From DASRDU01 sp035560235 (lineage in GTDB: Bacteria; Acidobacteriota; Blastocatellia; RBC074): DNA of 15,632 nucleotides. Made by a program: the position numbers and the translations under genes. Below are positions 6,243 through 15,519 of this stretch, in pieces; positions within the stretch are counted from its first letter, which is position 1; each line of letters starts with the position of its first letter. A model generated the notes under the pieces. That model was not told the DNA's origin. It ran no database searches and saw only the letters and a program-made list of their open reading frames with translations. The stretch is from the NCBI GenBank assembly GCA_035560235.1, contig DATMAG010000023.1, positions 1 through 15,632 of the forward strand, read 5' to 3'.

Positions 6243-6435
6243 CTGAAGGCCTCGCTGCCCCGCTTGACATTTATTTCGCTTTACAGCGCGACGGCGCTGC
6301 AGGAGTTTCTGTTTGCACAGGCTTTGCTGAAGTCTGTGGCAGGTTGTGGTGTGTCTGCACGACGACCTGCCTGTTTTGCGGCCTGCCGACGCGCTGCCAG
6401 ATCATCAACAGATTACTCAAGAAAGGAAGGCGGAT
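6243..6435 (+). other. Proximal part of the protease 5' leader
   Basis: No gene is seen. A second hairpin with GGCAGGT (6338-6344) pairing ACCTGCC (6365-6371), followed by TGTTTTG, repeats the stem-plus-T pattern. TTGACA at 6264-6269 has no acceptable -10 at 16-18 bp. The segment ends in the strong Shine-Dalgarno of the protease (AAGGAAGG, about 6423-6430). Confidence 0.45.
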
Positions 6436-8727
6436 ATGGCTAACGTCAGGAAAGAAACACAAGGAACCAGATACTACTTTGCCGGAAACGAGAAGGTTCC
6501 GCTGCTTGATGCCAGTGACATCAAGGCTGTGCGGCTCGAAGGCTCGCCGGAGCGTCCGACCCGCCACGCCGCAGTGGCTGCTCAGCCGATGCGGCCCGAT
6601 GGAGGCGAAGACATCGGTTTCGCCGGAATTACTGTTTATCGCTCCACTCCGGCCACCAGAACTCCGACCGGTGCGGTCGCCGCAACGGCCCGCGTCCCGA
6701 TGGGCAACGTCGAACAAACCTTCCCGGTCTTTCGCACTGCTGATGCCGATCCGGAATCAGCCCTGATCCTCACCCCGCAGATCATCGTGCAGTTCAAGCC
6801 GACGCTGAGCGAGGCTGAGTGCAACAAACTGCTCAATGACTACAAACTCGATGTAGTCAGCCGCGACGAAAACCTGAAGAACTATTTTCTCTGCAAGGTG
6901 CGCAGCAATGACCCGGATGATGCGCTCACCATTGCCAACGAACTGCACCAGAAGGATCAGGTCGAATATGCGCAGCCTGATTTCGTCAGACTGATGCCGA
7001 GAATCTTCCCGACTCCGACAGCTTTCGGCGCCGCTCCGGCTCCGGCCAGAACGACCGGCAGTTCACCCGTGCCCGGCGCAGCCGTGTCACCCGCGCCAGA
7101 ACGCATCGGCGAGGTCGCGCCCTCACCGCTCGCTCCTGACCCTTTCATCGGCAGTCAGTGGGGGCTCAACAAAATCCGCGCCCGCGACGCGTGGGCCATC
7201 ACACGCGGCAATCCGGGCATCAAGGTCGCAGTGGTTGACGAAGGCGTGGATATGACGCACGAAGACCTGATGCTCAACCTGCTGACCGGCTATGACTCGG
7301 TGGATAACGACAACAATCAGCAGCCGAATCTGCGTGACGGGCACGGGACAAGCTGTTCCGGGATCATCGCCGCAGTGGCTGACAACGGACGCGGCATCGC
7401 CGGCGTGGCTCCGAACTGCAAGCTGATTCCGGTGCGCATTGCGGTCGGCGCTCCGGGCGGCGGCTGGGCCACGACTGACGCGATCATCGCGCGCGGCATT
7501 CGCACGGCAGTTGATCGCGGCGCTGACGTGCTGAGCAACAGCTGGGGCGGAGGCCCGGCCTCAAGCGCGATTCGCGCGGCGTTCCAGTACGCCAGAACGA
7601 CCGGGCGCGGCGGCAAGGGAGCCTTTGCGCCGTGCGCTTCGGGCAACAATGATGCAGCGAGCATCAGCTATCCGGCGAAATATCCCGAATGCTTCGCGGT
7701 CGGCGCCTCGAACGAGTGGGATCAGCGCAAGAGCCGCACCAGCGCCGATGGTGAGAACTGGTGGGGCAGCAACTACGGCCCCGAACTGCAGGTGGTCGCG
7801 CCCGGCGTGCATATTTACACGACCGATATTATGGGCGCGGGCGGTTACAACACCGGCGGCAACTACATTCCCAACTTCAACGGCACTTCATCGGCCACGC
7901 CGCACGTGGCCGGAGTCGGCGCGCTGGTGCTGTCAGTGGATCCGAATCTGACGGTGCAGGAGTGCGAAGAGATCATCCGGCGCACCTGCGACGATCTGCT
8001 GGTTGCAGGCCGCGACAACGAAACCGGCTTTGGCCGCGTGAATGCGCTGCGCGCGGTGCAGGCGGCCTCGCGCGTCTGGCACGAAGTCGGAGTGGCGATG
8101 CAGTTTCTCGGCGTGGGCAAAGAGGCGTTTATGCGGCTCAACCTGCGCGTCTACAACAGCGGCATCAATCGCGTGCGGATCAACAGCATCACGCTGCGGT
8201 CATTCACGCCGGACTGGGCCACTGAAATTGATCGGATCGAATGCGTGCCGAATCCGGGCGGCATTATGGAGCCGTTCACCGGCAATGACGTTCGCCTCAA
8301 CAACATCCTGCTGAAGGCCAACGGCAATCAGAGCGCGTGGAGCTATCGCTGGGCCGTCAGCTACAGCTACACCTACTGGCGTCCGGTGCTGCCCGCTTCA
8401 GCGCTTGACGTCAACGGCAATGCGGCTCGCCGCCGGATCGAAAAATTCAGCGATGTCGCCACGACTGAAAACGTGTCGCATCGTTTTGAAGGCGCAGGCC
8501 GGGGCCGCTCGCAGCAGTTCGATGCTCTGACGCTCGGCGCAGAGACTGAACTCGGACAACCGAATCAGACTTCAGGCGCGCTGACCGTGCCGGTCAGCTT
8601 CCTGCCGCTGAATGAACTGAGCAGCAGTGAACCCGGCTTGAGCGGTGGAACTGAGTACACCACTCAGCTCGGCGAAAGCGGAATCCTCATCGAAAAGACC
8701 GGCAACACAGTGCGGATTAAAATCTGA
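6436..8727 (+). CDS. Subtilisin-like serine protease (S8 family) without signal peptide
   Basis: The product has 763 residues. Residues 10-35 carry a YYFAGNEKVPL...AVRLE block, seen at the N-terminus of several S8 proteases. Residues 110-185 look like a fervidolysin-type inhibitory prodomain (ILTPQIIVQFKPTLSEAECNKLL, ending VEYAQPDF). A Pro/Ala-rich linker spans 190-235. The catalytic domain follows at about 238-545 with Asp268 (VAVVDEGVD), His303 (DGHGTSCSG), oxyanion Asn404 (ASGNN) and Ser485 (NGTSSATPHVAG). The triad is complete, so activity is likely. Residues 550-763 form a C-terminal beta-rich region (LNLRVYNSGINRVRINSITL) of unrecognised family. No signal peptide or membrane segment is visible, so it is either cytoplasmic or exported by a non-Sec route. 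The ATG at 6436 is fixed by AAGGAAGG 5-12 nt upstream; the open frame continues upstream to 6346 without meaning. A long leader and an 18-bp terminator make it a single transcription unit. Confidence 0.9.
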   Translation: MANVRKETQGTRYYFAGNEKVPLLDASDIKAVRLEGSPERPTRHAAVAAQPMRPDGGEDIGFAGITVYRSTPATRTPTGAVAATARVPMGNVEQTFPVFRTADADPESALILTPQIIVQFKPTLSEAECNKLLNDYKLDVVSRDENLKNYFLCKVRSNDPDDALTIANELHQKDQVEYAQPDFVRLMPRIFPTPTAFGAAPAPARTTGSSPVPGAAVSPAPERIGEVAPSPLAPDPFIGSQWGLNKIRARDAWAITRGNPGIKVAVVDEGVDMTHEDLMLNLLTGYDSVDNDNNQQPNLRDGHGTSCSGIIAAVADNGRGIAGVAPNCKLIPVRIAVGAPGGGWATTDAIIARGIRTAVDRGADVLSNSWGGGPASSAIRAAFQYARTTGRGGKGAFAPCASGNNDAASISYPAKYPECFAVGASNEWDQRKSRTSADGENWWGSNYGPELQVVAPGVHIYTTDIMGAGGYNTGGNYIPNFNGTSSATPHVAGVGALVLSVDPNLTVQECEEIIRRTCDDLLVAGRDNETGFGRVNALRAVQAASRVWHEVGVAMQFLGVGKEAFMRLNLRVYNSGINRVRINSITLRSFTPDWATEIDRIECVPNPGGIMEPFTGNDVRLNNILLKANGNQSAWSYRWAVSYSYTYWRPVLPASALDVNGNAARRRIEKFSDVATTENVSHRFEGAGRGRSQQFDALTLGAETELGQPNQTSGALTVPVSFLPLNELSSSEPGLSGGTEYTTQLGESGILIEKTGNTVRIKI

Positions 8728-8756
8728 ACTGTGCCGTCTGTCTGAATCCTGAGGCC

Positions 8757-8812
8757 GAAAACAGCAGTGAGCGCGGAAACACTGCACTGTGTTTCCGCGC
8801 TCACTGGTTTTC
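8757..8812 (+). terminator. Very strong intrinsic terminator after the protease gene
   Basis: A perfect 18-bp stem (8765-8782 with 8789-8806) has a 6-nt loop. After a 2-nt bulge, GAAAAC (8757-8762) also pairs with GTTTTC (8807-8812). The A-tract/T-tract symmetry suggests it could work in both directions. Confidence 0.88.
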
Positions 8813-9157
8813 AGATTGCGGGATGACTTTAATCTCAGGCGCGTCACACTGACCGTAACCTTATTTCACCGCTGAGTGTAAGAATTACCTTCAACACAAC
8901 CTCAGACACAGCCACACTCTGCCCTCTCATCATCAGGCCCGGATTTTTAATTCGTTTCCTTTCATCAGTTGAAGATGAATTACAAAGGAAGCTGACGTTT
9001 TTCAACAACTGGCACGCTGCTTGTGAGGTCTGCAGTGACCGTTGCATAACGGCTGCGCGATCTTTCGGCTGACAGCCCCCGCAGCGCAGCAGCGTTTGCA
9101 TTCGCCATCAGGAGACATTCACCAGACAAGCTGACTTTTACACCCCCGAAACCGGAA
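8813..9157 (+). other. Intergenic region upstream of the XRE-type gene
   Basis: No coding sequence is supported. It carries the sigma54-like element at 9010-9024, a 6-bp inverted repeat TTCATC/GATGAA near 8964-8982, and a small CCGTT/AACGG inverted repeat near 9040-9053. The last two are short enough to be chance. Confidence 0.45.
9010..9024 (+). promoter_or_regulatory. Near-consensus sigma54 (-24/-12) promoter element
   Basis: TGGCACGCTGCTTGT matches the sigma54 consensus TGGCACG-N4-TTGC with the right GG-to-GC spacing; the only key mismatch is T for C in the -12 element. The predicted start near 9036 would give a leader of about 120 nt for the XRE-type gene at 9158. An NtrC-class sigma54 activator is encoded in this window. 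Confidence 0.45.
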
Positions 9158-9496
9158 ATGAACAACCCGACATCCGGGTTCCTGATGAATTCTGAAGTAA
9201 AGGCAATGAAAAAGAATCCCGATCTCCAACCAGTCGCAACCCTCTTTGGAAAACTGCTCAATGACAAAAGAACCAGGGCAGGCATGTCGCTGAAGGAACT
9301 TTCAGACCTGACCCGGCTGCCCTGCGAACTGCTCCGCAGCTACGAGGACGGCAGCGGCGGACGGCCCACTTTCGACACCTGCTACAAGATCGCCATTGCG
9401 ATCAATTCCCGCGAGATGCAGGGCTTCACGATTCAGGAATTGTGGGAAGCCGCCTCGATGGACGGAAAAATGCGGGCAGCGCAGTATGCGGCCTGA
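9158..9496 (+). CDS. Small XRE-type helix-turn-helix protein
   Basis: The product has up to 112 residues. Residues 25-85 contain a helix-turn-helix of the Cro/C1/XRE type: VATLFGKLLNDKRTRAG, then MSLKELSDLTRLPCELLRSYE with the recognition helix, then a following helix TFDTCYKIAIAI. The C-terminal tail (residues 86-112, FTIQELWEAASMDGKMRAAQ) is helical. It probably binds DNA as a dimer and regulates transcription; the target is unknown. The start is uncertain: 9158 has weak GGAA nearby, and in-frame ATGs at 9185 and 9206 would give 103 or 96 residues with the whole domain intact. No toxin gene is adjacent, so an antitoxin role has no support. A long palindromic hairpin follows at 9525-9577, and the next gene is convergent. 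Confidence 0.75.
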   Translation: MNNPTSGFLMNSEVKAMKKNPDLQPVATLFGKLLNDKRTRAGMSLKELSDLTRLPCELLRSYEDGSGGRPTFDTCYKIAIAINSREMQGFTIQELWEAASMDGKMRAAQYAA

Positions 9497-9524
9497 GACA
9501 ATGTGACAGATGAAACAGCCAGAG

Positions 9525-9577
9525 CCAGCCTGATCGCTCCGGCAGTCGCATCAGGCCTGCCGGGGCGATCAGGCTGG
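9525..9577. terminator. 21-bp hairpin between convergent genes (bidirectional terminator candidate)
   Basis: Positions 9525-9545 pair with 9557-9577 along 21 bp, with one G-T pair, around an 11-nt loop. The following T-tract is weak (TATATTT at about 9582-9588). Its position between the XRE-type gene and the convergent permease favours a terminator. Confidence 0.6.
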
Positions 9578-9606
9578 CCCTGTATATTTCGGGTTCCCGC
9601 CGAAAG

Positions 9607-9705
9607 AACAGCCACGAATTCGCACGAATTTCCACGACAGGAACATCCGTAACACAGCTGATGAGTCTTCGCTTCGTGAAGATTCGTGTGAATTCGCGGC
9701 TGGTT
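9607..9705. repeat. Long imperfect palindrome with repeated ACGAAT motifs (MITE/REP-like)
   Basis: The arm 9607-9636 and the arm 9675-9705 are imperfect reverse complements over about 30 nt, with roughly four mismatches and one extra base. They enclose a 38-nt centre. Each arm contains spaced copies of CACGAATT-like words. Similar CACGAATT-type palindromes recur between genes in other bacterial genomes, to my recollection. It lies just downstream of the permease stop codon, so it would be transcribed as a hairpin. Confidence 0.6.
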
Positions 9706-9711
9706 CTCTCT

Positions 9712-11724
9712 CTATTCACTCATCAGAAAGATCATCGGCCTGACATCATCTTCGGGCGTCCAGTCCCAGTACCGCAGCAGGATCTTGTAAATCATCATCC
9801 CCGTCTCGCCCTCGCCCCAGAGCAGGAACTTGAAGGACTGTGACATCAGATTCTGCCGGGTCAGCCCGACGAAGATGCTGATCGGATCTATCAGTTCGCT
9901 GATATAGGCAATCGTGTTGGCAATGGCGATGGCCCCGCTCACGTCAATCACGTAATTGTCGCCTTCGCGCCGCACGCGGAGGCAGAGCGGAGACATAAAC
10001 TCGCTGCGGTTGTCGAGCAGGCTGACGTGAATAAAGGCGAGCGGGCCGCTGACCAGATAATGACGGCGAATCTCTTCTTCCTTGCGTCGGCGGTGTTCAG
10101 CCGTCGCGGTGCGCAGCGGAACAAGGTTGACCTTCTTGCCCCTGATCTGCTCCCAGAGCTGTTTTGAAGTCTCATCATCGAAGGTGAATTCAGCCACGCG
10201 CAGTTCAGTCGCCCGCCAGTAACGGCTGATCGCGCTGACAACCAGCACGAAGAAGATAAAGGCGCTCGCGATGATGATGCCATCGTGCCGCTCAATGACG
10301 TTGTCAATAAACGTGAAGGCAAAGACCACCGCCACCAGCCAGAAGTAGTTGCTCAGCCAGACCGAAGTCTCGCCGCCGATGCGCGGATCAGCTGATTTTC
10401 GCCGCAGCGCCAGCGCCACGGCAATCGCGGCCGAGAGCATCAGCGCCAGCACTCCGGTCGCATACGCGCCGCCCTGCGCTTCAACATCGGCCTTGAAAAT
10501 CCAGGTCACAATCACGCAGACCGTAAAGAGCACCAGCACGAGCGGACGACGATAAGCCACCCAGCGCGGAGCCATGCCGAACCGCGGCAGATAGCGCGGA
10601 ATCAGATTGAGCAGTCCAGCCATCGCTGAAGCTCCTGCGAACCACAGAATCAGAATCGTCGAGATGTCATAAACCGTCCCGAAAGCATTGCCGAGCAGTT
10701 CGTGCGCCAGATAAGCGATGGCACGGCCCGAAGCCGCGCCACCAGCATAGGCGCTTTTCGGAATCAGCAGCGTCGTCACAAAACTCGAAAGCAGCAGCAG
10801 CACGCTCATAATCAGCGCCGCCGCAAGCAGCAGTTTGCGTGTGGCTCTGATGCGCCCGTGCGGCGGGCGTCCCGGCGTGTGCAGGTGACGCTGCTGCTGG
10901 TCTTCATCCTCGCCGCCCGAGACGAGCGGCATCACCGAAACTCCGGTTTCAAAGCCGCTCATGCCGAGCGCGAGTTTCGGAAAGTTGATCGCCGCCAGCA
11001 CAAACAGCCCGCCCCAGCCGGTGAAGCCCTTGAGCGAGACGGTCTGCCACAACGCCGCCTGCCAGTTGGGCAGCGCTTCGGGATGATGGATGATTTCGTA
11101 CACTCCGCGCACCAGCACAATCACATTGAGCAGCAGGTAAGGAATCGCAATCGCCGCCGCTACGCCCATCGCCTCGGTGAAGCCCTTCAGAAAGACCGCC
11201 GCGAGCAGCGCCAGCAGGCCAATGGTGATAGCCAGTCGCGCTTCGCCCAGGTGCGCGTGCAGCAGCGGATTTTCGATCGCGTGCTGCGCGGCATCGGCAG
11301 CGGAAAGTGTCATCGTGATGACGAAATCGGTCGCGCCGAAGCCGATCAGGACGAGGACGAAGATTTTGCTCCACCATCCGCTCAGCAGATTTTCGAGCAT
11401 CGCAATCGAACCCTGCCCGGCATACGACCGCGCCGCGACCTGCGCGTAAATCGGCAGCGCGCCGAACAGCGTCACGAGAATCAGCAGAATGGTGGCAAGC
11501 GGCGACAACGCTCCGGCGGCCAGCAGCGCGATGCCAGGCTGATAGCCGAGCGAGGAGAAGTAATCAACGCCGGTCAGCCACAACACCAGATACCAGGGAT
11601 GAGCCTTGTGTTCGGCGTGCTGCGCTTCGAGACTGCCGCCGCTCAGCAGCCAGCGTCCGACGGCTGTTCGCGGAGGCGTTGTGCGCCCGGTCGGAAGCAG
11701 TGGAATGAGGTTTTCTGTACTCAT
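9712..11724 (-). CDS. APC-superfamily permease with cytosolic C-terminal domain
   Basis: The protein has 670 residues. About twelve hydrophobic helices lie between residues 43 and 500; the first carries LTGVDYFSSLGYQPGIALLAAGALSP, with the broken helix typical of the APC (amino acid-polyamine-organocation) fold. A helix 3 region, GFGATDFVITMTLSAADAA, follows. A His/Arg-rich, acidic loop (270-296) breaks the middle. Residues 510-670 form a soluble tail, probably cytosolic (KQLWEQIRGKKVNLVPLR, then FIHVSLLDNRSEF, then a YVIDVSGA strand). Related proteins are usually annotated as amino acid permeases; the fold also includes K+ transporters such as KimA and KUP, but the KUP hallmark YGDIGTSPLY is absent. 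The substrate is therefore unknown. The gene is 97 nt downstream of the NtrC-type regulator on the same strand and may be cotranscribed. The start at 11724 has no clear ribosome site. Confidence 0.82.
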   Translation of the reverse strand: MSTENLIPLLPTGRTTPPRTAVGRWLLSGGSLEAQHAEHKAHPWYLVLWLTGVDYFSSLGYQPGIALLAAGALSPLATILLILVTLFGALPIYAQVAARSYAGQGSIAMLENLLSGWWSKIFVLVLIGFGATDFVITMTLSAADAAQHAIENPLLHAHLGEARLAITIGLLALLAAVFLKGFTEAMGVAAAIAIPYLLLNVIVLVRGVYEIIHHPEALPNWQAALWQTVSLKGFTGWGGLFVLAAINFPKLALGMSGFETGVSVMPLVSGGEDEDQQQRHLHTPGRPPHGRIRATRKLLLAAALIMSVLLLLSSFVTTLLIPKSAYAGGAASGRAIAYLAHELLGNAFGTVYDISTILILWFAGASAMAGLLNLIPRYLPRFGMAPRWVAYRRPLVLVLFTVCVIVTWIFKADVEAQGGAYATGVLALMLSAAIAVALALRRKSADPRIGGETSVWLSNYFWLVAVVFAFTFIDNVIERHDGIIIASAFIFFVLVVSAISRYWRATELRVAEFTFDDETSKQLWEQIRGKKVNLVPLRTATAEHRRRKEEEIRRHYLVSGPLAFIHVSLLDNRSEFMSPLCLRVRREGDNYVIDVSGAIAIANTIAYISELIDPISIFVGLTRQNLMSQSFKFLLWGEGETGMMIYKILLRYWDWTPEDDVRPMIFLMSE

Positions 11725-11734
11725 TGCTTCAGGG

Positions 11735-11818
11735 CAGTGATTAGTAGTCAGTGATTAGTGGTCAGCAGTCGCTGCATCCAGCAACTACTGACCACTAATC
11801 ACTGACCACTAACCACTG
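11735..11818. repeat. Palindromic array of 14-nt repeats between regulator and permease genes
   Basis: The left arm 11735-11769 and right arm 11784-11818 are reverse complements at 32 of 35 positions, separated by 14 nt. Each arm is itself about two and a half tandem copies of a 14-nt unit, CAGTGATTAGTRGT. The repeat fills nearly the whole 97-nt gap. As RNA it would form a very long hairpin between the two coding regions of a likely shared transcript. Confidence 0.85.
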
Positions 11819-11821
11819 CTG

Positions 11822-13276
<1,455 letters not shown>

Positions 13277-13287
13277 AAAGCGACAAA

Positions 13288-15276
13288 TCAGGCGCCAGTG
13301 GCTGAGGGTTTCACCGGGCTGCGAACCTCGTTTGTCATCAGGCCGTCGGCAGTCGGAGCGGTCTGGCTCAGAACACTGTCACGATGGCCGTTTTCACTCT
13401 GCGCGCGGGGCTTCTCAACCCCGGCTTCGAGCGGCAGAATCACGCGGAACTCGGTGCCGACATCGAGCTGGCTTGAGACTTCGATTCTGCCGCCGTGCTG
13501 TTCGATGATGTCGCGGCACGAATAAAGCCCCAAGCCGATGCCCTTTCGTTTCGTCGTGGCAAAGGGGCGGAACAGACGTTCGCGAATGAACTCCTCGCTC
13601 ATCCCCTTGCCGGTGTCGGCGATGGTGATGATTGCGGCTTCATTTTCAACCCGCGTGGCCACGGTCAGCCTGCCGCCGTCCGGCATCGCTTCGAGCGCAT
13701 TGATGATCAGGTTTTCAATCACGCGCTCGATGGCTTTGGCGTCAATGCTCACATTCAGCCGCGGCAGCAGCGTCGGGCTGATTTCGTAACGCGCATCAGC
13801 GTTGCCGCCGATGCGTTTGAGCAGCCGCTCGACAATCGCGCTCAGGTCAGCTGTCTGACGAACGTTTGATTGTGCCAGCGGATCAGACAATCTGGCAACC
13901 AGCCCCTGCAGTTCGTTGACCGAATTCGAGAGCGTGCGCATCGCGTCCTCGCGAAATCCCTCGCGGTCGAACTTGCGTTCCATATTCTGCACGAGCAGCG
14001 AAAGCGAAAAGATCGAATTCTTCAGATCGTGCGTCAGCACGGCTGAAAGGCGGGCGAACGATTCGAACTGTTTCTGCTCGCTTTCGCGCACGATCATGTC
14101 GCGCAACCGTTCGGCCATGCGGTTGAAGGCATCGGCCAGCACCTTCGTTTCATCGCTCGTTCTGACTCTGATGCGATGATCGAGCTGCCCGGCGGTGATG
14201 GCCCGCGCGCCGCGTGTCACGCGCCGGATCGAATCAGTGATGCCGCTGATCAGGTAATAGAGCAGCAGGGTCAGCACAATCGCCAGCACGAAAGTCAGCA
14301 GGTACATCGTGAATCCGGCGAATTCCAGATCCTTCACGGCATTCGTGTGATTTTCGAGCATGAGGATCGAAAGCCTGGGCGCCCTGAGTTCGTTCGGCGC
14401 GCCCGCCGGATACTGCCCGGCGCGAATCAGCCAGTTGCCGCCCGGCGTCGCAAAGATGTCGTTATCGCCATTGTTCTTTCCCGCATTCTGCAGAGCGGCG
14501 GCAAAGGCTGATGCGAAATCAGGCCACGCCTCCTGAAACCGCTTCCCTTCCCACTTTGCCTCAGCGCCGTAAAGCACCAGCCCGCTGTGATCAAGAATAA
14601 TGGCCGAGCGCCCCATCTCTCCGGGCCGCGCGCCCTGCCATCCGCGCGGCCCGGCTGCTTCAAGCAGCAGTTCCCTGACTCTCAGCTTCGCCATCAGCGC
14701 CGCAACCGGACTGCCTTCAGTCGTGTGCAGGCGCAGCGGAATGCCGATCCTGACGAATGCACCATCCGCGCCGTGTTCGACTTCAGAGACGAACGGCTCG
14801 GCGGGCGCGCGCTTCAGCACCTCCTCGTAATCTTTCGCCTCTTCTGCCGTCAGACCGCTGGCGGTGAAATAAGCGCGAATCGAACTGTCCTGTTCATTGC
14901 CGTTGTCAATTCTGAACAGTGGCTGCCCGTTGCGACTGATGCAGCTCAGCGCGGCATATTCCCGCCGGTTGGCCAGCAGAAACGCGCCGAGATCCTCGCG
15001 CAGTTGCGCATCCGGCAGGGCTTCAGCCCCGGTCGCCAGCAGGCGCACGTAATTCCTCATCGGCGCAGTCCCGGTCAGCCGGGACAGTTCAGCCTGGCGC
15101 GCACGCAGCGTCTGATCAATGTTTCCGGCGATGCTTCTGGCGCGTTCATCGAGGCTCGCGCGCAGCGAAGCGGTCACACTGCCGACAGCCGTGCTGCTCC
15201 AGCGCGCCGTCACCAGAAACATCGGCAGGATCGCAAAAATAAAAACGATGATGACCAGCTTTGCGCGAATAGCCAT
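13288..15276 (-). CDS. Membrane sensor histidine kinase (PrsK-like core)
   Basis: The protein has 662 residues. Transmembrane helices lie at about 7-24 and 320-345, with an extracytoplasmic sensor region of about 295 residues between them that looks like a double Cache domain (helical start, then YAALSCISRNGQPLFRI and SAIILDHSGLVLYG strands). A HAMP linker (345-397) follows. The dimerisation helix carries phospho-acceptor His416 in LTHDLKN; the following ...SLLVQNMERK and NSVNELQGLVARLS pattern resembles PrsK. The ATPase domain has N-box Asn522/Asn526 (ENLIINALEA), G1 DTGKGM (554-559), F-box FRPFATTK and G2 GIGLGL (579-584). A disordered 45-residue tail ends the protein. It senses an unknown periplasmic ligand and phosphorylates the adjacent regulator. 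A -35/-10-like pair at 15520-15549 could drive the operon. Confidence 0.94.
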   Translation of the reverse strand: MAIRAKLVIIVFIFAILPMFLVTARWSSTAVGSVTASLRASLDERARSIAGNIDQTLRARQAELSRLTGTAPMRNYVRLLATGAEALPDAQLREDLGAFLLANRREYAALSCISRNGQPLFRIDNGNEQDSSIRAYFTASGLTAEEAKDYEEVLKRAPAEPFVSEVEHGADGAFVRIGIPLRLHTTEGSPVAALMAKLRVRELLLEAAGPRGWQGARPGEMGRSAIILDHSGLVLYGAEAKWEGKRFQEAWPDFASAFAAALQNAGKNNGDNDIFATPGGNWLIRAGQYPAGAPNELRAPRLSILMLENHTNAVKDLEFAGFTMYLLTFVLAIVLTLLLYYLISGITDSIRRVTRGARAITAGQLDHRIRVRTSDETKVLADAFNRMAERLRDMIVRESEQKQFESFARLSAVLTHDLKNSIFSLSLLVQNMERKFDREGFREDAMRTLSNSVNELQGLVARLSDPLAQSNVRQTADLSAIVERLLKRIGGNADARYEISPTLLPRLNVSIDAKAIERVIENLIINALEAMPDGGRLTVATRVENEAAIITIADTGKGMSEEFIRERLFRPFATTKRKGIGLGLYSCRDIIEQHGGRIEVSSQLDVGTEFRVILPLEAGVEKPRAQSENGHRDSVLSQTAPTADGLMTNEVRSPVKPSATGA

Positions 15277-15370
15277 AGCACAATCAGCAGCGCCCGCACT
15301 GGCGCATCTGCAAGATGAAGCCTCTTCTCTTCAAACCACTGCCGCTGATACTCGGTTTCAAGGGGCAGCA

Positions 15371-15469
15371 ATGAACCGGGAAAAAGTTGAAGTGATCTGG
15401 CGTAAGGAACACAGTGACGCAGTTGAGCAACTCAGGAGACAACCTGAAGCGCCATCAGACTGCTCCTGA
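15371..15469 (+). CDS. Possible small protein of 32 residues
   Basis: ATG 15371 is preceded by AAGGGGCAGCA, a strong Shine-Dalgarno at good spacing, and the frame ends at TGA 15469. The peptide is charged and begins MNREKVEVIWRKEHSDAVEQ, which would form one amphipathic helix; the last 10 residues are Pro/Ser-rich. No promoter is obvious upstream and the family is unknown. It lies on the strand opposite the kinase leader. It may be a chance frame. Confidence 0.28.
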   Translation: MNREKVEVIWRKEHSDAVEQLRRQPEAPSDCS

Positions 15470-15519
15470 TGCCGAGTCCACCTCTGATTTGCTGAGATGA
15501 GTCGTCACAATCCGCGCGC

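Noticed and set aside
6264..6292. Second sigma70 promoter directly before the protease
   Set aside because: TTGACA at 6264-6269 is good, but the sequence 16-18 bp downstream is GC-rich and unlike a -10.
9158..9496. Antitoxin of a toxin-antitoxin pair
   Set aside because: No small toxin gene lies next to it on either side; both flanks are non-coding with terminators.
9712..11724. KUP potassium transporter
   Set aside because: The KUP hallmark near helix 1 (YGDIGTSPLY) is absent; the helix 1 sequence fits other APC permeases.
10702..11754. Plus-strand open frame of 350 codons
   Set aside because: Antisense to the permease and extremely rich in Arg/Gln/His, as expected from a mirror of hydrophobic codons.
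11735..11818. CRISPR array
   Set aside because: The 14-nt units are too short, contiguous without unique spacers, and arranged as an inverted pair; there are no cas genes.
14587..15318. Plus-strand open frame of 243 codons
   Set aside because: Antisense to the kinase sensor region; no start signal and no motif.
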